Of a stretch of DNA of 64,000 nucleotides, positions 25,225 to 36,752 are shown one piece after another (the first letter of the stretch is position 1; every line of letters begins with the position of its first letter). This stretch comes from Paraspadella gotoi (taxonomy: Eukaryota; Chaetognatha), in contig CM119267.1 in the NCBI GenBank assembly GCA_051294375.1, positions 5,260,578 through 5,324,577 of the forward strand, given 5' to 3'. The notes below the pieces were generated by a model that had not been told where the DNA came from, searched no databases, and saw nothing but the letters and a program-made list of their open reading frames with translations. The position numbers and the translations under genes were made by a program.

Positions 25225-25671
25225 TCGACGGACGGATCTGTCGACAAAAACTACGAGTTCGATCGCGGAGAGTCGACGGGCCGATCGGGCGCTAGAGCGG
25301 GCGGCGTCGGGCGTCTCCACGATTCTCCTTACTCTACTGAACTCGGAAAAATGCTCTACGAGCAAGGAGAGATCGGCGCCACGCTGCCCGTTCCTCAGCA
25401 GCACCAGCAGCCGCGCCCGATCGTCCTCGACGCCGCCTCGCCGACGTTGAGGGACGATCCGGAACGAGTGGAGAGACTTCGTCAAGAGTATCGTCGACAC
25501 CGGTCGCAGTCTCGTTCGCCGTTTCTCAACTCGCTCGTCGAAGTGTCGCCGGCGTCGGCGTCAGCGTCGACGCTGCCGTCCCACTCGCCTACCGACGCAG
25601 CAGCGGCGTCGTATCGCGCCCCGCAGCCTCAGGCGCCCGGGCGTCGGAGACTCGAGAGCGAGATTTTGTGA
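3466..25671 (+). CDS. tutl/IGSF9-like: IGSF9/turtle-type immunoglobulin superfamily receptor (3' part, multi-exon)
   Basis: This is a single-pass adhesion receptor of the IGSF9/Dasm1/turtle family. Family members act at the neuronal surface in dendrite branching, axon tiling and synapse adhesion. Recognised exons, in order: Ig4 (3466-3611), Ig5 (about 10625-10749 and 12540-12690), FN3-1 (14692-14805, 17819-17916, 18142-18225), a linker (18622-18660, 19225-19311), FN3-2 (19643 into a gap; 20527 into a gap), transmembrane (21904-22096), tail (22988-23175 and 23516-25671). Diagnostic matches are LPRGLRGRVPCPV, HAPYNLTA..ISWMPGY and, in the tail, IQRSEDGKFVVD, which corresponds to a conserved vertebrate IGSF9 tail motif. 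Most intron phases agree. Ig1-3 and the start are outside the window or in gaps. At least one further exon (end of Ig4) was not found between 3612 and 10620. An AATAAA lies 293 nt after the stop. Confidence 0.88.
5170..5262 (+). repeat. (GA)n microsatellite
   Basis: Nearly pure GA dinucleotide run with one short interruption (CGAGAG). Confidence 0.95.
5429..5985. other. Assembly gap, 557 N
   Basis: Run of N preceding the first copy of a duplicated block. Confidence 0.97.
6501..6768. other. Assembly gap, 268 N
   Basis: Run of N inside duplicated block copy 1. Confidence 0.97.
6953..7222. other. Assembly gap, 270 N
   Basis: Run of N inside duplicated block copy 1. Confidence 0.97.
7350..7374. 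other. Assembly gap, 25 N
   Basis: Run of 25 N between the two copies of the duplicated block. Confidence 0.97.
7660..9050 (+). repeat. Duplicated block, copy 2 (ungapped)
   Basis: Collinear with copy 1 (5986-7349) and spanning its gaps. For example, the stretches around AATGTAGTCTAT, CACGTGATCGTCTGGAAAA, AATTGGATCGGATGGAA and TTTAACGGAGATTTTT occur in both. Copy 2 usually carries extra single bases, as expected if one version is an uncorrected long read. No supported exon lies in it; a weak acceptor before a proline-rich stretch at 8243 could start an exon but matches nothing. Confidence 0.85.
9051..10077. other. Intron, no gene seen
   Basis: Presumed IGSF9-like intron. There is a purine-rich GAGA-dominated region (about 9240-9490) and AT-rich remainder. 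No exon can be supported. Confidence 0.5.
10078..10600 (+). repeat. Long polypyrimidine tract
   Basis: About 520 bases of almost uninterrupted C and T, mixing CT, CCT and CCCTC units. It runs up to the Ig5 exon and would serve as an extreme polypyrimidine tract, yet no AG dinucleotide occurs between its end and the start of recognisable coding sequence. Confidence 0.9.
10625..10749 (+). CDS. tutl/IGSF9-like: IGSF9-like exon: Ig5, first half (frameshifted)
   Basis: The reading frame shows APYFIDAS, then NAIYQKEKNEMVICRAA, then VEGDPTPRVNWQK in three successive frames. Together they match the start of the fifth Ig domain of IGSF9 (PYF, YQ, C, GDP.P...W). Restoring the frame needs one base in the C run near 10657 and one in GCCGCGCC near 10708. 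The donor GTAAGT at 10750 is clear and phase 0 fits the next exon at 12540. No AG acceptor is present upstream, so the 5' edge is approximate. The shifts are sequencing or assembly errors, or true damage. Confidence 0.7.
10690..11765 (+). repeat. Tandem repeat array of about 182 bp including a second copy of the exon end
   Basis: A unit containing ATTATGGACAATAATCCGG and flanking TTCG/ATTCGTTCG stretches recurs near 10978, 11348, 11530 and 11714, spaced about 370, 182 and 184 bases. Between the first two copies the 3' end of the Ig5 exon (GGGACCCGACTCCCAGGG) and its donor recur at about 11120-11185 with small indels. This is either a local tandem duplication of exon end plus intron or an assembly artefact. 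Confidence 0.8.
10779..10912 (+). repeat. (TTCG)n microsatellite
   Basis: Tandem GTTC/TTCG tetranucleotides begin about 30 bases after the Ig5 donor site. Read on the minus strand they are CGAA repeats. Confidence 0.92.
12135..12217 (+). repeat. (GA)n microsatellite
   Basis: Nearly pure GA run within the IGSF9-like intron. Confidence 0.95.
12540..12690 (+). CDS. tutl/IGSF9-like: IGSF9-like exon: Ig5, second half
   Basis: Acceptor CAG after a (CT)n tract; donor GTAAGT after 12690. The peptide contains GGNLTITNIAPEDEGIFECE and ASTLLIVE, the classic Ig-domain D-x-G-x-[FY]-x-C motif with the second disulphide Cys. It enters in phase 0 and leaves in phase 1, which fits the FN3-1 exon. It matches the fifth Ig domain of IGSF9 proteins. 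Confidence 0.92.
12691..14691. other. IGSF9-like intron, with GC-rich and trinucleotide repeats
   Basis: The intron between Ig5 and FN3-1. It contains a GC-rich block with three spaced GGCGCC(A/G)CCTTTTAT-like units (13300-13360), (GTC)n near 13795-13822, and a (ATC)n-(GTC)n array at 14058-14173. Open frames here are repeat-driven (poly-Asp, poly-Arg) or lack any domain and are not called. Confidence 0.6.
14058..14173 (+). repeat. (ATC)n/(GTC)n trinucleotide array
   Basis: Continuous TCATCA units grading into TCGTCG units, about 116 bases. Confidence 0.95.
14692..14805 (+). CDS. tutl/IGSF9-like: IGSF9-like exon: FN3-1, first part (one-base shift)
   Basis: The acceptor CAG ends at 14691; the donor GTGAGT follows 14805. 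The peptide HAPYNLTASMGLFSANISW and MPGYNGG is the A-C strand region of an FN3 domain and matches the first FN3 of IGSF9/turtle, including the HAPYN motif. Entering in phase 1 from the previous exon, the frame needs eight rather than seven C at 14699-14705. The run length points to a homopolymer error. It leaves in phase 2. Confidence 0.85.
14806..17818. other. IGSF9-like intron
   Basis: A 3-kb intron inside FN3-1. It holds (CT)n tracts (15750-15800 and 16433-16523), a GAC run near 16338, a C-rich block (16780-17010) and CT-rich stretches (17060-17180, 17730-17816). No exon seen. Confidence 0.7.
16433..16523 (+). repeat. (CT)n microsatellite
   Basis: About 90 bases of CT repeat in an intron. 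Confidence 0.95.
17819..17916 (+). CDS. tutl/IGSF9-like: IGSF9-like exon: FN3-1, middle
   Basis: Acceptor CAG after a CTC-rich tract; donor GTTTGT after 17916. The peptide includes EDEWRSLVIEGEEPATSFTL and YDLLPG, the C'-F region of FN3 with the usual L-x-P turn. Phases 2 in and 1 out join the flanking exons without a stop. Confidence 0.88.
18142..18225 (+). CDS. tutl/IGSF9-like: IGSF9-like exon: FN3-1, end
   Basis: Acceptor ACAG, donor GTAAAC. The peptide includes DTYYQFSVNSKNKLGDGLFS, the F and G strands of FN3 (TxYxFxVxxxNxxGxG). Phase 1 on both sides. Confidence 0.9.
18622..18660 (+). CDS. tutl/IGSF9-like: IGSF9-like linker mini-exon
   Basis: A 39-nt exon between CCAG and GTACTT with phase 1 at both ends, encoding (A)LDDYLILDSLPN. 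Its position after FN3-1 and the D-[DS]-Y-x-x-L pattern resemble the linker seen in insect turtle proteins. Inferred from phase continuity. Confidence 0.6.
18824..19123. other. Assembly gap, 300 N
   Basis: Run of N in the linker intron. Confidence 0.97.
19225..19311 (+). CDS. tutl/IGSF9-like: IGSF9-like linker exon
   Basis: Acceptor CCAG, donor GTAGTA, phase 1 on both ends, open throughout (GFDDLLQQFSTL... to KINHG). No domain is recognised. It is included because it joins 18660 and 19643 in frame. A non-conserved stalk is expected at this point. Confidence 0.55.
19643..19753 (+). CDS. tutl/IGSF9-like: IGSF9-like exon: FN3-2, start (cut by gap)
   Basis: The acceptor CGCAG is followed in phase 1 by IRPPTPVNFSYSLVPGS and LNLSWSLPQRP, the A-C strands of an FN3 domain with the core Trp. 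The coding sequence runs into the N gap at 19754. Confidence 0.85.
19754..19921. other. Assembly gap, 168 N
   Basis: Run of N truncating the FN3-2 exon. Confidence 0.97.
20284..20362 (+). repeat. (GAT)n microsatellite
   Basis: Tandem GATGAT with a GAG interruption, followed by GAC/GGT variants to about 20400. Confidence 0.95.
20527..20573 (+). CDS. tutl/IGSF9-like: IGSF9-like exon: FN3-2, F strand (cut by gap)
   Basis: After CCAG, TYYVVHNLKASKVYE is readable: the E-F strands of FN3 (VxxLxxxxxYE). The exon continues into the N gap from 20574. Confidence 0.75.
20574..20838. other. Assembly gap, 265 N
   Basis: Run of N. A two-copy repeat begins directly after it. Confidence 0.97.
20839..20928 (+). 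repeat. Two-copy direct repeat at gap edge
   Basis: GCACTCCAGGTATGCAGTGA plus about 15 further bases occurs at 20839 and again at 20894, a 55-bp period. A longer array may be hidden in the gap. Confidence 0.85.
20929..21903. other. IGSF9-like intron, AT-rich
   Basis: No exon seen. From about 21420 to 21605 the sequence is crowded with ATGAC/TGACATAA-like words. The last 100 bases before the transmembrane exon contain TGCAATATGCAAATGAG, also seen near 57020 and in part near 47820. Confidence 0.6.
21904..22096 (+). CDS. tutl/IGSF9-like: IGSF9-like exon: transmembrane segment
   Basis: Acceptor CGCAG at 21901-21903; donor AG|GTGCGG. In phase 1 the exon reads VGSPAASRLGSTTATI, then a hydrophobic run VVGALALILLFIVVGFVA (about 22 residues with flanks), then the basic stop-transfer QVYRKHH and KFFSDIKSFMSSSGSST. 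That is a single-pass type I membrane anchor with the start of a cytoplasmic tail. GC-rich third positions support coding. It leaves in phase 2. Confidence 0.9.
22097..22987. other. IGSF9-like intron
   Basis: No exon seen; ends in a (CT)n tract (22857-22927) followed by a C-rich pyrimidine tract and the acceptor at 22987. Confidence 0.75.
22857..22927 (+). repeat. (CT)n microsatellite
   Basis: About 70 bases of CT, 60 bases upstream of the tail exon acceptor. Confidence 0.95.
22988..23175 (+). CDS. tutl/IGSF9-like: IGSF9-like tail exon open in two frames
   Basis: Using the acceptor at 22987, the exon enters in phase 2, is open (LIYKKRSGDPSQQQPGSR...) and leaves in phase 1 at a weak donor (G|GTTTTG), fitting both neighbours. 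A second frame, reached from a weak AG at 23000, reads NGPVIHHNNSLGHVVMMSP through to PPDLLPQSRL and stops at TAG 23155-23157. Its third codon positions are much richer in G/C, like the rest of the gene. Alternative acceptors 13 nt apart, or compensating indels in the assembly, could explain this. The true frame is undecided. Confidence 0.55.
23516..25671 (+). CDS. tutl/IGSF9-like: IGSF9-like terminal exon: cytoplasmic tail
   Basis: One long open exon (about 718 codons) after the CAG acceptor at 23515, phase 1, ending at TGA 25669-25671. Near the start, GVQFIQRSEDGKFVVDGEDE matches the conserved tail motif of vertebrate IGSF9 (ISRGPDGRFVMD). The rest is Ser/Pro/Ala-rich and probably disordered, with poly-Gln (HQPQQQQQPRGRG), poly-Ala, an (ACG)n-encoded poly-Thr run (25192-25221) and Arg-Ser clusters. 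It ends in RLESEIL; the last residues (E at -2, L at 0) resemble a class III PDZ-binding terminus. Very high GC at third positions creates long antisense shadow frames. Confidence 0.88.
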
Positions 25672-25963
25672 CGAAAGATTTTTGACGAAAATTACATTGT
25701 AAGCGGAGAGATATAATAATAATATTAAATTGACATAGCATTTCTTTTCATTTATAATTTAGAATTACGGCTTTTTTTTTATTATAAAAATTAGCTGCGA
25801 CTATTATTTTTTTTTGGGGGGGGGGGAAATATGTAATTTAATTGAAATGTTTTAGCCTTGTCTGGGACTGAATTTTAAACCGTGTCTTAAGTAATTAGTT
25901 TATATTTCTGAACTACTTTGTTTCTGTATTTATTGTTTTACGAATAGTTTTCGCATTTCGGCC

Positions 25964-25969
25964 AATAAA
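25964..25969 (+). promoter_or_regulatory. Polyadenylation signal AATAAA
   Basis: AATAAA 293 nt after the IGSF9-like stop codon, on the coding strand; the nearest canonical signal found. Confidence 0.55.
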
Positions 25970-26589
25970 TTCCTTATCTAACAAATCGATGATATTTTAT
26001 CTGAACAAATCTTCTGCTAAAAAGTAATGCTGTCTTTTGTTGTACGTTATGTTTGATGTTTTGTTTATTTACAGTTGTTTAAAATTTGAATTTTAGGGAA
26101 TTACGAGTCGTTGTTGACGGGCGGCCCAACTTCATACCCTTTCCCCCCCCCCAGCTTAGAACGTGGGCTTTTTCGCGGTCAATTACGCGGGCATTTTCAG
26201 CCCGACAGAGTTCCTTCTCTTTCTTCCCCTAATTTGTCCGATTACAAACTATTTCATAATAAAGTTGATGAATGTAAATTCAAGCGTAGCGTATTTATTG
26301 CGGTTTTTTTTATATTTTCCGGGCTCCTCTCTCTCGCACACCATAATCAAATTTAAATGTCATCGTCGACCAAACGTAATCCTCCTCCGATAAGTCTTTT
26401 TTTTTTCAAAAAAAAATAAAAATAAAAAATAAAAATAATTATATCTGAGCTCCGCGCTCAAGTTGTTTGTTATTCCTGCTATAAAAAAAGAAAATCGTTT
26501 TGCAAATCCTCACCCATATTTTTTTTTTCAATGAAAAAATCATCTATTATATAACCATATGCTCTCTTCGTTCTTGTGTCGCTCTGATC

Positions 26590-26696
26590 TCTTTCTCTCT
26601 TCTCTTCTCTCTCTCTTCTCTCTCTCTCTCTCTCTCCTCTCTCTATCTCTCTCTCTCTCTCTTCTCTTCTCTCTCTCTCTCTCTCTCTCTCTCCCT
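26590..26696 (+). repeat. CT-rich microsatellite
   Basis: CT repeats broken by TTCT and TATCT units, between genes. Confidence 0.93.
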
Positions 26697-26807
26697 CCGT
26701 TTCCTCCTATCTCCTCCTCCTCTCTTGAGACTGTTACACATTTACGCCGGTTTTTATTTTTCAATTTGAATACATCTTATCTCTCATGAAATATCATTCT
26801 TATTGGC

Positions 26808-27041
26808 AAAAAGTGAAGATGAACGAAGATTTAGGGAGAACAAATTTTAGTATCAGTTATCTCTAGTTGATTGTAAGGACTAACTAAAAAGTGAAGATAA
26901 ACGAAGATTTCGGGAGAACAAATTTTAGAATCAGTTATCTCTAGTTGATTGTAAAGACTAACCAAAAAGTGAAGATAAACGAAGATTTAGGGAGAACAAA
27001 TTTTAGTATCAGTTATCTCTAGTTGATTGTAAGGACTAACT
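26808..27041 (+). repeat. 78-bp tandem repeat, three copies
   Basis: Three head-to-tail copies of a 78-bp unit starting AAAAAGTGAAGAT and ending GACTAAC(T/C). They differ at a handful of positions; copies 1 and 3 are nearest to each other. No spacers, so not a CRISPR. Confidence 0.93.
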
Positions 27042-27472
27042 AAAAAATAATGTTGGCGACAAATGAAAAAGCAAATTAACTTTGTTTTTTATACCAAACT
27101 TATAGCATACACAAACATTCATAAAATATAAAAATATAAGATCGTATAACAAGTAATTTTGCAAATTTTCATACTTATTTATAACTTAGCCACTTGAGTA
27201 TGTAATACCGTACCTCGAGGGAAAAAAATTTGAAATGATTGGTGAAGCTAATGACCTAAAGACTGACAAAAATAAGATTTGGTAAGAAACAAATGAGCAG
27301 CTTTCCTCAAAGCGGAAATTAAGGACGGCCTACTCGCGCTCCCTTCGGTCTTTATCAAGTCCTCCATCAAAACTTTGTTCCTTTGAACAAAAGGCAGTTA
27401 GAACCCTTCTTTAATCTAACGGCTTAGTTTTACGAATTAGTTTCCTCATAAGATGTATGACACTTAGCAACA

Positions 27473-27517
27473 ATGGCTTGTTGCGGCGCCAAAATGAGAA
27501 TGGGCCATGTTTTACAG
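27473..27517 (+). CDS. Aldo-keto reductase exon 1 (candidate start)
   Basis: ATG at 27473 opens [15 protein letters not shown], then donor GTTTGG; phase 0 fits exon 2 after an 84-nt intron. Chosen because exon 2 has an in-frame stop just upstream and needs a phase-0 partner. Supported by phase only. Confidence 0.45.
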
Positions 27518-27841
27518 GTTTGGCCATTTGGGCAGCAAATGAATTGGATTCAAAAACCTTCTACCTTCCAATCCGCTCCAATTTCCCATCGCCGTCACTA
27601 GGCGATCCCTAATATCGCTCTCGACACAGGAATCAGAATGCCCGTGATCGCGCAAGGGGTGGCCACTCACGAGCTGATGGCCGCGGGACAGGTTTCTTGT
27701 ACTCCTGACGATCCTGTGACAATCTATTTTACTTACTTTTTGATTTTAACATTGCTAGTTGTCTAAACACGTTAAAAACATGTAAATAAGTAGAGAAAAC
27801 TCAACGTACTGAACTCAGAAAATCAAAAAGTAATGATTTTG

Positions 27842-27933
<92 letters not shown>

Positions 27934-30900
27934 TAATAAATATTAATAACAACAATAATAAGGATCCCCCCCCAAAGTGAATTCCCCCGTCCTTCATCAG
28001 GTGCAGACGATGGTGGAACAGGCCGTCGATGCGGGTCATCGTCACTTCGACAGCATTCCGGGCGAACGGGAGGAGGAAATGGGTGAGTCAAGACTTTTCT
28101 TCGGGATGGCTTTTCACAGCTCACTTTCTTTCGTCGCCAAGGCAACGCCCTGCGTAACAAGATCGGCGACGGAACGGTGAAGCTTGAGCAGCTCTTCGTC
28201 TCCTCCAAACTCTTGGACACGCACCACTCCAAGACGCGCGTCAGGGAATGCCTCATAATGACCCTCAAGTCGCTGGGGATTCCTCAGATCAGTCTCTACA
28301 TCGTGAGAACGCCGTGCGCCATGAAGGTTAGAAACTGCATACGCCTCCCGTTCGCCTCGTTAAATCTCCTACTATCCATTTCCGTAATATCTAATATCTA
28401 ATATCCATCCATCGACCTATCCAATCTATCCAGTATCCCATCTAATCAGGCGGACGGAACTCCGGACGACGTGGACCTGATGGACACGTGGGAAGCGATG
28501 GAGGATCTCTACACCGAAGGCCTCGTCTGCGCCATCGGAGTCTGCAACTTTAATGAGGAGCAAATCTCTAGGATTCTCGCCTCATGCAAGTCCGTCGTTG
28601 CGGGCGTCTTTCATTGCAGCCGTCCAAACTTCGGTCGTCGTTGCCGTTTTCGCTGACGATGCTGCAGAAGCTTCTTTTTTATTTCAGCGCTGTTTTTTTA
28701 TTTTTTTTTATTTATATATATATAAATTTATGACGTCATTTATTTTCTACCACCGTGTCAAACCCCGCCGATGAAACTGTCGGCCCTGTATATCACAGGA
28801 TCCGTCCAGCGGTGGCGCAGATCGAGTGTCACCCTTACTTCGTCCAACACGACTTCATCGAATTCTGTCGCGCCAAAGAGATCACGGTGGTCGCCTACGG
28901 ACCCTTCGGGTTACCTTACTACATGTTTCAGGGAAAAACGTGAGTATCGGCGGGGAACAATCGTGACGCCGGGGGGGGGGGCGCGGGGGTGTTTCTCACC
29001 GATTGGCGATGGGGCTGCGTACCTTCATCGATCGGCCGCCGTCGCAAGTTTCTCATGTAAAGCCAGAACCGGGTTTGAACCCTGGATGCACGTTTAGAGG
29101 AGGCTGAGACTGGAGAGAGTGGCGAGTAAACGACGAGGGATAAAAATTATTGTCAAGTGTTTGTCGTTTTATGTCGTTCCACGCTGATTTTACTTTTAGA
29201 TTTGAAGAAAAGCATGATAACGCCTAATTTCCTTTCTCCGACCCAAGGTTGGTACATCAACCAACTTTTTGTAACATACGTAATTGTAATGTAATGTAAT
29301 TGTAATGTTAAAGAAGCGATAATCAAATTTTCGAATTCCGGACAACGTTCACTATCATCTGTTTTCAGTTATATTACATTCGCAATTCGTCACTTTCTCC
29401 TCGTAATGAACAAAATTATTCGTCCTCAGCTTCGCCGCAGAAATAACTCCACCCCGGGAGGTCAAAATTATTTCGACGCACGTACTTAAATTTGAAAAAA
29501 ACAAAACAAAACAAAAGGAAAGATTTTTCTGGCGTTATAAATGTCGGCCGGTTTAAATCTGTAATATAATATCGCAGTTAAAACGAAAAAAAAAGAAAGG
29601 AAACTGAGCTCTTTCATCCTGATCCAATTATGCCAAACCCCTCCCTCCCGCTACACGACGTTCCACGCCACACCCTCTCCCCCCCCGCCATGGCAGGCAT
29701 GAGCCGTCTACTCGACGATCCCGTCATCAAAGAGTTGGCGGTGGAGAAGGACAAATCGCCGGCGCAGATCGTGCTGCGCTATTTGCTGCAGATGGGATTG
29801 GCCATCGTCACGAGAGGCGTCGTGTGAGTCGAATAAGGCGTTGGCGGTTGGCGTTGGCGTTGCAATTCGTTTTTAGATTAAGGTTGATGAAATGTTGAGT
29901 AGCTCGTTTGAGGATTGGAGAATGGAAAAGCCCATCGCTATCGCGAATGTTATCTTAAATCGGTTCGCCTCAAATTAAATTAAGCAGCTGAGTATTGAAA
30001 TTATAAAACGCAAAATTGCATGAGAATACTACAGTCCTTTGCAAAAACAAGAGGACACTCTTCAAACATTAAGTCGCGCTCGTTTTATGCATATATTTTA
30101 AAAAATTATGATTGATAAATATATATTTTGAAATGGAAAATCTATATGTGTAAGTTAAAAGAAAATCGGTCCAAGCATTCAAGAGCTATAGATCCTGAAA
30201 GACAAGGGGTCAAAAAAATTTGTCCTTTGAGTTGCTTCAAAAAACTATTTTTTAAAATCTGCCAAAAACCGAAGATACTTTTTAGCCTTAATTTAGGGGC
30301 ATTGTATTTATGTTTTATTAAAAAAATATGAATGGGAAATAAAAGAGGAAATCATATGTATAACTTTTAAAAAAATAAGTCTATTCATTCTAGAGCTACA
30401 GCATCTTAAATACAAAAGGTTTAAAATATTTGAATTTTCTTTTTCTCTAACATTCTGTTTGAATACTTAGTAGTTGTAACTGAATAATTTCTTTTTAAAA
30501 ATCACTGCTTTTTAACGGATACCAATGAATTAACTAAATTTATACCAATAGTTCCTTTTTCAATATTTATTCACTAATAATATCTTTCATTTTAAAGGAA
30601 TCTAATTTGATTTTTTTTTAATGTTTTTGGGTGTCCTCTTTTTTTTTTGCACAGGACTTTACAATGTACAGTGTACACTGTACTGTGTACATATAATATA
30701 CGCCGTATAATGTAATATGACGTATTGATCAATCGTCTTTTAACTACTCATTAATCATTATAAACGCAGCTTGGTCTAACTAATAGTTTAACGTTTATAT
30801 GTTAAAAGTCATAAGTTTCTTTCTTTCAAATTCATCTTTATTTTTCTTTTTCCCACCTCTTTTGATCAATCTCAGTCCGGACCAACAGAAACAGAACATG

Positions 30901-31287
30901 ACATTCTTCGACATGACGCTGTCAACCAAAGACGAGAGAAAGCTCGCAGCTTTGAACAGAGTAAGTAAATAAAAACACATTTTTTTTTGTTTGGTTGGTT
31001 TTTATTTATGAATCATAAAAAATATACGTTAAAAAACGGGAAAAAAAATTCGGGGGGGGACAAAATGAAAGGAAAATAAAATGTGACAAAAAAGTCGGGA
31101 GTTGGGGGAGGGAATTAATTGGAATTTAAAATATATATCGTCAACCTATAATCGATTGTATTTTCTTGGTTTCTCTCTCTCTCACCCAACGACACAGAAC
31201 GAGCGACTCGTCACCCTTGATTGGCTAAAAAGTCACAAGGAATATCCCTTCAACTTTGACCGTAAGAAGAAGAAGGGGAGACGGTAG
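27473..31287 (+). CDS. Aldo-keto reductase family protein lacking catalytic Tyr and His (9 exons, complete)
   Basis: The joined exons give 325 codons, the usual AKR length (about 315-325), as a cytosolic TIM-barrel oxidoreductase fold using NADPH. Seen motifs: [11 protein letters not shown] (N-terminal strand), [75 protein letters not shown] and a C-terminal HKEYPFN close to aldose reductase (HKDYPF). Of the catalytic tetrad, Asp (~62) and Lys (~95) are present. The Tyr in the usual VYxNE is absent ([12 protein letters not shown]) and the His of LIHWP is Arg (LYIVRTP, ~128). The phosphate-binding IPKS reads VTRG. It is therefore probably a pseudoenzyme or has altered chemistry. All intron phases agree. 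The first exon is the least certain. Confidence 0.9.
27602..27691 (+). CDS. Aldo-keto reductase exon 2
   Basis: After the acceptor [25 protein letters not shown], the first barrel strand (normally L-x-x-G-x-x-MP-x-x-G-x-GT). A T/W after G is missing. Donor GTTTCT. Confidence 0.82.
27841..27931 (+). repeat. (AAT)n microsatellite
   Basis: About 90 bases of pure TAA/AAT units in the reductase intron between exons 2 and 3. Confidence 0.97.
28001..28082 (+). CDS. Aldo-keto reductase exon 3
   Basis: Encodes [17 protein letters not shown]. The catalytic Asp is present; the Tyr five residues later is not. Phase 0 in, phase 1 out at G|GTGAGT. Confidence 0.93.
28142..28326 (+). CDS. Aldo-keto reductase exon 4
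   Basis: Encodes [15 protein letters not shown] with the catalytic Lys, and SLYIVRTPC where the active-site His is replaced by Arg (AGA codon). Donor GTTAGA. Confidence 0.93.
28450..28589 (+). CDS. Aldo-keto reductase exon 5
   Basis: Encodes [20 protein letters not shown] and [14 protein letters not shown], the conserved helix plus the G-x-x-NF signature. Donor AA|GTCCGT. Confidence 0.93.
28799..28939 (+). CDS. Aldo-keto reductase exon 6
   Basis: Encodes [20 protein letters not shown] and VVAYGPFG; Q and CHP of the family are kept. Donor AC|GTGAGT. Confidence 0.95.
28990..29075 (+). repeat. tRNA-like (SINE-like) fragment
   Basis: GGGTTTGAACCCTGG resembles a T-arm/B-box, with a GATTGGCGATGG stretch upstream that is a loose A-box. 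It lies within the reductase intron, directly after a G-run. Confidence 0.3.
29704..29823 (+). CDS. Aldo-keto reductase exon 7
   Basis: Encodes [20 protein letters not shown] and [19 protein letters not shown]. The usual IPKS coenzyme loop reads VTRG. The acceptor that keeps phase 2 is GCATGAG at 29701-29703. The stronger-looking GGCAG 8 nt upstream would break the frame. Confidence 0.88.
30032..30659. mobile_element. Tc1/mariner-type MITE in reductase intron
   Basis: A 628-bp element with terminal inverted repeats: the left end CAGTCCTTTGCAAAAA..AGAGGACAC, and a right end reading on the other strand AAGTCCTGTGCAAAAA..AGAGGACAC. TA dinucleotides flank both sides (30030-30031, 30660-30661), the Tc1/mariner target-site duplication. 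There is no transposase frame, so it is a non-autonomous (MITE) copy. Inside, two related segments (about 30140-30240 and 30340-30430) look like an internal repeat. The element sits in the intron between exons 7 and 8. Confidence 0.85.
30876..30960 (+). CDS. Aldo-keto reductase exon 8
   Basis: Encodes [20 protein letters not shown] and LAALNR, matching the C-terminal F-D-F-x-L-S helix of AKRs. Donor GTAAGT. Confidence 0.93.
31198..31287 (+). CDS. Aldo-keto reductase exon 9 (terminal)
   Basis: Encodes HKEYPFNFD and a basic end (RKKKKGRR), stop TAG 31285-31287. AKRs usually end shortly after YPF; the Lys/Arg tail is an addition. Confidence 0.92.
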   Translation, partial: NERLVTLDWLKSHKEYPFNFDRKKKKGRR

Positions 31288-31792
31288 TAACGCCTTTACT
31301 GTAACCTGGGTTCCGTCCACTCGCAAAAAATAATCGGACTCGTCGGTAGACCAAAAAAAAAAACCGACAGAAACATTAGTCGCGAAGACAAAAGGAGAGA
31401 GAGAAAAGAATTGACGAAATAAGGCATAAAAATATTGTTTTATATACAAGAAAATGCCAAAACAATATATGTAGATATGGAAAACGCTCACTTTCTTGTT
31501 ACGTCAGGTTTATTAAGTTTTTTTTTATTTTCTCGTGAGTGAGTGGTTTTTTTTTTCGGTAGACAAAAGGTTATTCTGACTAGAAAATACATCACGTGAC
31601 TTGGAAACTAAAAAGTATCGGATGAATTCGTCCAACTCGACGCCATTTTTTTTTTACCCTTTTGTTTGTTTGTTTTTGTTTGTTTATGACTTCGCAGGAA
31701 GAAAAATACGATTCCGAGACGAAAGGCGGTTGAGTCACTGTGGACGATTTTATTGTTTTCGTCTCTCTTCTCTCTCTCTCTCTCTCTCTCTC
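31288..31792. other. Convergent intergenic space between reductase and receptor
   Basis: About 505 bases between two facing stop codons. No gene. On the minus strand, AATAAA occurs at 31748-31753 and 31509-31514, candidate polyadenylation signals for the receptor. A (CT)n tract abuts the receptor stop. Confidence 0.6.

Positions 31793-36752
<4,960 letters not shown>

Larger units (their letters stand above)
25672..27472. other. Intergenic: IGSF9-like 3'UTR to reductase
   Basis: No gene seen. Contains the IGSF9-like 3'UTR, a (CT)n-rich stretch (26590-26696), a three-copy 78-bp tandem repeat (26808-27041) and AT-rich sequence. Confidence 0.65.

Noticed and set aside
24583-25500. 305-codon minus-strand open frame
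   Set aside because: Shadow of the IGSF9-like tail exon; Arg-rich with no recognisable domain.
26808-27041. Possible CRISPR-like array
   Set aside because: Repeats are directly adjacent with no spacers, in an animal genome.
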